A stretch of 11,272 nucleotides of DNA from NCBI GenBank assembly GCA_030614585.1, contig JAUWTT010000071.1, positions 1 to 11,272 of the forward strand, written 5' to 3'. The DNA is from Acidobacteriota bacterium. GTDB taxonomy: Bacteria; Acidobacteriota; UBA6911; RPQK01; JAPXNP01. Below, in pieces: positions 7,865-11,272 of this stretch (positions are counted from its first letter, which is position 1; each line of letters starts with the position of its first letter). The notes beneath the pieces were generated by a model. That model did no database searches. It was given only the letters and a program-made list of their open reading frames with translations, and was not told the DNA's origin. The translations under genes were made by a program, and so were the position numbers.

Positions 7865-7943
7865 AACCACTAAGTCACCAAGGACACCAAGGTAAAACCA
7901 TTGATCTTAGGGATTCTTAGTGCTCTTGGTGTCTTGATGGTAA
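7865..7943. repeat. CACCAAG-type interspersed repeat, copy 3, paired inverted arms
   Basis: The left arm (7865-7893) begins AACCACTAAG and continues as CACCAAGGA and CACCAAGG units. The right arm (7913-7943), read on the - strand, begins ACCATCAAG and continues as ACACCAAGAG and CACTAAG. The arms match each other with several mismatches around a loop of about 20 bases. It lies in the gap between the CRTAC1 gene end and the ABC operon, not next to a stop codon. Confidence 0.6.
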
Positions 7944-8020
7944 AACCCTCGGCAAGGAACCTCCCGGAAGTATATTTTCCAGTTTCCAGCTTGTCACATC
8001 CGACGCCCACGAGCACCCCC

Positions 8021-8050
8021 CTTCGCTAAAGCTACGGAGGGCAGGCGAAG
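8021..8050. repeat. Short hairpin element with CTTCGC/GCGAAG ends
   Basis: CTTCGC at 8021-8026 is the reverse complement of GCGAAG at 8045-8050, around an interior containing TAAAGCTACGGAGGG. From memory it resembles a short dispersed element (CTTCGC...AAGC...CGGAGGGC...) seen in intergenic DNA of several environmental phyla; I cannot verify that here. Only one copy is in the window. Confidence 0.4.
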
Positions 8051-8092
8051 CATGAGCATGAACCAAGGCACCGTACTGGCTCAAACCTCAAG

Positions 8093-8145
8093 ACCCAGGA
8101 CCCAAGACCCCAAGACTCCAAGACTCCAGGACTCCAAGCCCCAAG
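8093..8145. repeat. Tandem array of ACTCCAAG-type units (7-8 bp period)
   Basis: Seven contiguous units: ACCCAGG, ACCCAAG, ACCCCAAG, ACTCCAAG, ACTCCAGG, ACTCCAAG and CCCCAAG. It lies downstream of the CRTAC1-type gene that ends at 8247. No believable protein is encoded through it, although the frames stay open because of the repeat. Confidence 0.75.
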
Positions 8146-8171
8146 GGCGCGTTGCCCAAAGCGAAAAATCG

Positions 8172-8220
8172 GAAGTTCGGAGTCGGAAGGTGGAAGTTCG
8201 ACGTTCGAAGTTCGAAGTTC
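8172..8220. repeat. Tandem array of seven GAAGTTC-type units (7 bp period)
   Basis: Units in order: GAAGTTC, GGAGTCG, GAAGGTG, GAAGTTC, GACGTTC, GAAGTTC and GAAGTTC, followed by GAAC. The junctions of adjacent units create the palindrome TTCGAA. The array is flanked on both sides by CCCCAAG units (8139-8145 and 8234-8240), as if placed inside the neighbouring array, and ends 27 bases from the stop codon of the gene at 8247. Confidence 0.75.
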
Positions 8221-8246
8221 GAACTTTCCCAAGCCCCAAGACGAAT

Positions 8247-9935
8247 TCAGGATTCCGGCTCGGTCACTACCAGGAACTGGTCAGACGGAACGTTTTTCAG
8301 GGTCTGGACTATCCCACTCAGCCAGGTGATTTGGATTTCCGAGATGAGCTTGTCTTTCCCCAGCCCGAAATGAACCCGTTTGTCCGAAGAACAACCGTAC
8401 CCGACCGCAGTATTGACGTGGTTGTGTTGTGTTCCGGAAGCCGTAGTGACCTTGATCTTGGCCCCCATCCCGTCTCGATTGCCTTTGGTCCCGATCGTAT
8501 TGATCACAAGCCAATGGTTGGGCTCAGGAGAAACGTTCCTCCAAACTTCAGTAGGGCCACTGAGAGAGGTGACAACGGCATCCATACGGCCATCATTGTC
8601 CAAATCGCCAAAGGCTGCACCCCGGTGAACCGCTCTGGTCGTGCGAAACTCCTCACCCGCGGTAAGTCCTCCGTCGGCAAACTTTCCGTTTTTCAGGTTT
8701 ACGAACAGCGTGTTGGGCTGAAGGACTCGTCCCCCGAAGGTTCCTCTGGGATCCATCACATCACCGCTGGCAATAAACAGGTCTTTCCAGCCGTCATTGT
8801 TGAAGTCAGTGATGCCGTTACTCCAGCCGGTACGATCCCGGGTCATCATCGCCAGCTTGCTGGGCGCAGTCATCTCATCGAAGTAACTATCCCCCTGATT
8901 GACATAGAACGGCATTGCCTCGTTGGTCATCGCGGCGACAAAGATATCCGGCAAACCATCGTTGTTGACGTCTTTAGCATCAACGCCCATTCCCGATACC
9001 GCGGCACCTGAATAGGTGTATGCAGTCCCGCTTTCGAACGCGATCTCCGCAAAAGTACCATCCTGCTGGTTGCGAAATAAAAATGCCGGCACAGTGTCAT
9101 TGGCGACGTAAATGTCGGTAAAACCGTCCTCGTCAAAATCGGCTACTCCGAGCCCCATTCCTTTGCCTATATGGCTTCGAATTCCAGAGACCTCGGACAC
9201 GTCAACGAAAGCTTTTCCACTATCATTGCGGAAAAGGGAGTTTGGGAGGCCTTCGTAGTGCTGGGGATGACAGTAATCAGGTGAGTTCTTGGGGCCGCAG
9301 ACCGGTTCAGTTTCCGGATTCCAGACACAGTAGTTGGAAACGAACAGATCCAGCCACCAATTTCGGTCGTAGTCCAGAAATGCCGCACTGACGGACCAAA
9401 GCTTCCCATATTTCGGATCCGGTTCGGCTAAGCCAAGCTCGTTTGTAACATCCGCGAACGTGCCGTCGCCTTCGTTTCGGTAAAGTATGTTCTCCCTCAG
9501 CCCCGCAATGAAGAGATCCATGTCGCCATCGTTGTCGTAATCTGCCGCGATAACGCCGTGAGTGTACCCCCTGCCCTCGACGCCCGCCTGCTTCGTAACA
9601 TCTTCGAAGGTCCAATCTCCCCTATTTCGGAAAAGCCGGTTGTAATGAGACTCACCTGTCTTCTTCAAGCCCGGCATAGTGGCTCCACTGAGGACGTAGA
9701 TATCGAGCAGGCCATCATTGTCATAGTCCAGCAGTGCTATTCCAGAGATCATCGTTTCGGGTTGGTGCCGGCGGTCCGTTCGACTGGGCTCAATCTCGAA
9801 ATCCACCCCGGACGACTTCATTAACTCGAAGACGATGGGGTCGTACGAAGGGTCCTTCGCCGCCGCAAAGCCTACCCAAGTGTTGGAAAGCAAAACCAGG
9901 ACAAAAACGACTATTCTCATAAACATTTTTGACAT
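8247..9935 (-). CDS. CRTAC1-family protein: FG-GAP/VCBS repeats with C-terminal ASPIC/UnbV domain
   Basis: A 562-aa exported protein. Residues 1-26 are a signal peptide (MFMRIVVFVLVLLSNTWVGFAAA, possible cleavage near AAA-KD). Seven VCBS/FG-GAP calcium-loop motifs of the DxDxDGxxD kind lie at about 70-78, 132-140, 188-196, 266-274, 322-330, 377-385 and 444-452, consistent with a seven-bladed beta-propeller. The ASPIC/UnbV domain covers about 487-555 and includes SDKRVHFGLG. Cysteines 203, 213 and 222 lie in the NYCVWNP...VCGP...YCHP insert and may form a disulfide. The third loop reads DYDRNWWLD and has lost its Gly and central Asp. Such proteins are secreted or surface-attached; their function in bacteria is not established, and carbohydrate or protein binding is often assumed. 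The ATG at 9935 has AAGG 6 bases upstream, overlapping the stop of the previous gene, and starts 9 bases after that stop; the two form an operon of paralogues. Confidence 0.88.
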   Translation of the reverse strand: MSKMFMRIVVFVLVLLSNTWVGFAAAKDPSYDPIVFELMKSSGVDFEIEPSRTDRRHQPETMISGIALLDYDNDGLLDIYVLSGATMPGLKKTGESHYNRLFRNRGDWTFEDVTKQAGVEGRGYTHGVIAADYDNDGDMDLFIAGLRENILYRNEGDGTFADVTNELGLAEPDPKYGKLWSVSAAFLDYDRNWWLDLFVSNYCVWNPETEPVCGPKNSPDYCHPQHYEGLPNSLFRNDSGKAFVDVSEVSGIRSHIGKGMGLGVADFDEDGFTDIYVANDTVPAFLFRNQQDGTFAEIAFESGTAYTYSGAAVSGMGVDAKDVNNDGLPDIFVAAMTNEAMPFYVNQGDSYFDEMTAPSKLAMMTRDRTGWSNGITDFNNDGWKDLFIASGDVMDPRGTFGGRVLQPNTLFVNLKNGKFADGGLTAGEEFRTTRAVHRGAAFGDLDNDGRMDAVVTSLSGPTEVWRNVSPEPNHWLVINTIGTKGNRDGMGAKIKVTTASGTQHNHVNTAVGYGCSSDKRVHFGLGKDKLISEIQITWLSGIVQTLKNVPSDQFLVVTEPES

Positions 9936-9944
9936 TCGCCGCCT

Positions 9945-11272
9945 TCAGCTTCCGGAAGGCTTAGACTCTTCCACCTTCAAGATTTGGTCACCCTTAACGT
10001 CTCGGAGCTCCTGAACCACCCCTGAGGGCCATCGTATCTCGATGTTCTTAACCCTCTTCTCGTCGCCCAAACCGAAATGAACTCTTTTGTCCGAAGTAGA
10101 CATGAACCCAACAGAAGTGGAAACGTGATTATGAAGAACCCGGCCTGATTCAGTTACAACTTTCACAAACGCGCCTATCGCGTCCCGGCTACTCGTTCTG
10201 CCAACCAGATCCAATGTCAGCCAGTGATTCCCGTTATCGGCACTGTTGATCAAGATACGGGGTTTTTCGTTCAGTGAAGTTATGACCAGATCCATGAATC
10301 CATCATCATTCAAATCAGCAATCGCCGATCCACGCTGGTAGCCCTTACGCAGGAAGTCCGGCCCCAGGGTCTCAGAAACGCTCACAAATCGAGTGCCATC
10401 GAGGTTCTTCAACATCGTGTCGTGCTGGGCGGAGTTCAAGCCCATGTAGTCAACGTCGCCGTTCGCCGAGTAGATGTCTTTCCAGCCATCATTATCGTGG
10501 TCGATGAAACCATTGCTCCAGCCGGAGAATCGCCGGCTCAGATTCGAGACGTTGGTCGTGGGACTCACGTAGTCGAAGTACTCGCCGTCCTGATTCCGAA
10601 ACAAAGCGTGGATCTGATTCTGCAAATTGTTGTAGAAGATGTCGACCCAACCGTCGTTATTGAAGTCGCTCACATCGCACCCCATACCGGAAACACGTGA
10701 CGCTTCAGCATTGTAGGCCACGCCATAAAACAGGGAAACCTCGTCGAACCGACCCTCTCCCAAATTCAGGTACAAGAAGTTCTGCAAGGTGTCGTTCGCA
10801 AGAAAAACATCGAGAAGGCCATCTCTGTTGAAGTCGGCTATTCCTACACCCATTCCTTTGCCCAAGGCCGAGGTGAAGCCGGCAGACTTGGAAGCATCCT
10901 CAAACTTGCCGTTACCCAGGTTGCGATACAAGGTGTGGGGAACACTGACCACCGACTGTGGGTTGCAATAGAACTCGGTCCCATCCGGCATCAGACAAGC
11001 CTGGTCCGAGCGAGGATTCCAATAGGTGTATTGGGAGACTACCAAGTCCGGCAAGCTATCATTGTCGTAATCGAACCAGGCCGCAACGACACTCAAGAGT
11101 TCCTCAGGCTTGGTGTCCAATCCAGACCCCTTCGTAATGTCTGAGAAGGTCCCATCCTGATTGTTTCTGTAGAGGACATTGGGCCCGGCGTTGCAAATAA
11201 ACAGGTCGGTGTCCCCATCATTGTCATAGTCACCGGCCGCAACCCCAAAAGAGAAGTCCATTTGCTCGCCCA
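9945..11272 (-). CDS. CRTAC1-family protein (FG-GAP/VCBS repeats, ASPIC/UnbV), 5' end beyond window
   Basis: A partial gene. The last 438 residues follow an internal ATG at 11261, but the frame continues through ...GEQM to the right edge, and the paralogue downstream has about 125 more residues on its N-terminal side, so the signal peptide and first propeller motif lie outside. Counting from that Met, calcium-loop motifs of the DxDxDGxxD type are at about 11-19, 64-72, 143-151, 199-207, 254-262 and 316-324; the second has Ser in place of Gly. The ASPIC/UnbV domain runs from about 357 to 428 and includes SDKRVHFGLG. Cys88 and Cys99 match two cysteines of the insert in the paralogue. It is collinear with the next gene along the whole visible length, with long shared stretches (RTGWSNG/FSGWSNG, NNDGW, SDKRVHFGLG), which indicates an old tandem duplication. 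Same operon as the gene at 8247-9935. Confidence 0.85.
   Translation of the reverse strand, partial: GEQMDFSFGVAAGDYDNDGDTDLFICNAGPNVLYRNNQDGTFSDITKGSGLDTKPEELLSVVAAWFDYDNDSLPDLVVSQYTYWNPRSDQACLMPDGTEFYCNPQSVVSVPHTLYRNLGNGKFEDASKSAGFTSALGKGMGVGIADFNRDGLLDVFLANDTLQNFLYLNLGEGRFDEVSLFYGVAYNAEASRVSGMGCDVSDFNNDGWVDIFYNNLQNQIHALFRNQDGEYFDYVSPTTNVSNLSRRFSGWSNGFIDHDNDGWKDIYSANGDVDYMGLNSAQHDTMLKNLDGTRFVSVSETLGPDFLRKGYQRGSAIADLNDDGFMDLVITSLNEKPRILINSADNGNHWLTLDLVGRTSSRDAIGAFVKVVTESGRVLHNHVSTSVGFMSTSDKRVHFGLGDEKRVKNIEIRWPSGVVQELRDVKGDQILKVEESKPSGS

Noticed and set aside
8145..8157. GGGC/GCCC hairpin as a terminator for the CRTAC1 operon
   Set aside because: The stem is only 4 bp, no T-tract follows, and it lies within repeat DNA about 90 bases past the stop.
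8093..8240. CRISPR array
   Set aside because: The units are 7-8 bases long, contiguous and without unique spacers, and no cas gene is present.
8052..9011. Long + strand open frame of 319 codons opposite the CRTAC1 gene
   Set aside because: It begins in the tandem repeat region and then runs antisense to a gene with clear signal peptide, VCBS motifs and ASPIC domain. Its translation has no recognisable fold, and the opening is explained by the repeats and the codon bias of the opposite strand.

Overview
The window looks like chromosome of a free-living, Gram-negative-type environmental bacterium. Three things point to Acidobacteriota, Planctomycetota, Verrucomicrobiota or a related uncultured phylum: two adjacent CRTAC1-type proteins (FG-GAP/VCBS repeats plus an ASPIC/UnbV domain), a Gld-like ABC system with a permease-GldG fusion and a DUF4340 partner, and low-complexity intergenic repeats of a kind I associate with those groups. 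I cannot fix the phylum from the sequence. There is no phage, plasmid, transposase, CRISPR or RNA gene that I can see.

Layout. On the + strand, 1-480 is a secreted histidine phosphatase (probably cut at the left edge) and 668-2563 is a five-helix membrane protein with an alkaline-phosphatase-superfamily (sulfatase or phosphoglycol-transferase-like) domain. Converging on it from the - strand is a tight three-gene operon read from right to left: ABC ATPase (7536-6703), GldF-type permease fused to a GldG-type extracytoplasmic domain (6713-4008) and a DUF4340 membrane-anchored protein (4005-2644). The first junction overlaps by 11 bases and the second has a gap of 2 bases, so translation is probably coupled. 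The three products should form one envelope ABC-2 complex of the GldA-GldF-GldG kind; its substrate is unknown. Farther right, also on the - strand, are two CRTAC1-family genes in tandem, separated by 9 bases. The upstream one runs off the right edge.

The least ordinary part is the non-coding DNA. A repeat made of CACCAAG-type units, arranged as inverted arms, occurs in three intergenic gaps (about 511-585, 2561-2641 and 7865-7943). In the second gap it fills the whole convergent interval and supplies the stop codon of the membrane sulfatase-like gene. The roughly 700-base gap 7540-8246 also holds a perfect 10-bp inverted repeat, a short CTTCGC/GCGAAG hairpin element, and a composite array in which a 7-bp-period GAAGTTC array lies between CCAAG-type units of 7-8 bp. 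These elements sit right beside gene ends and may act as terminators, processing sites or mobile repeat substrates. None is shown to do so by the sequence alone.
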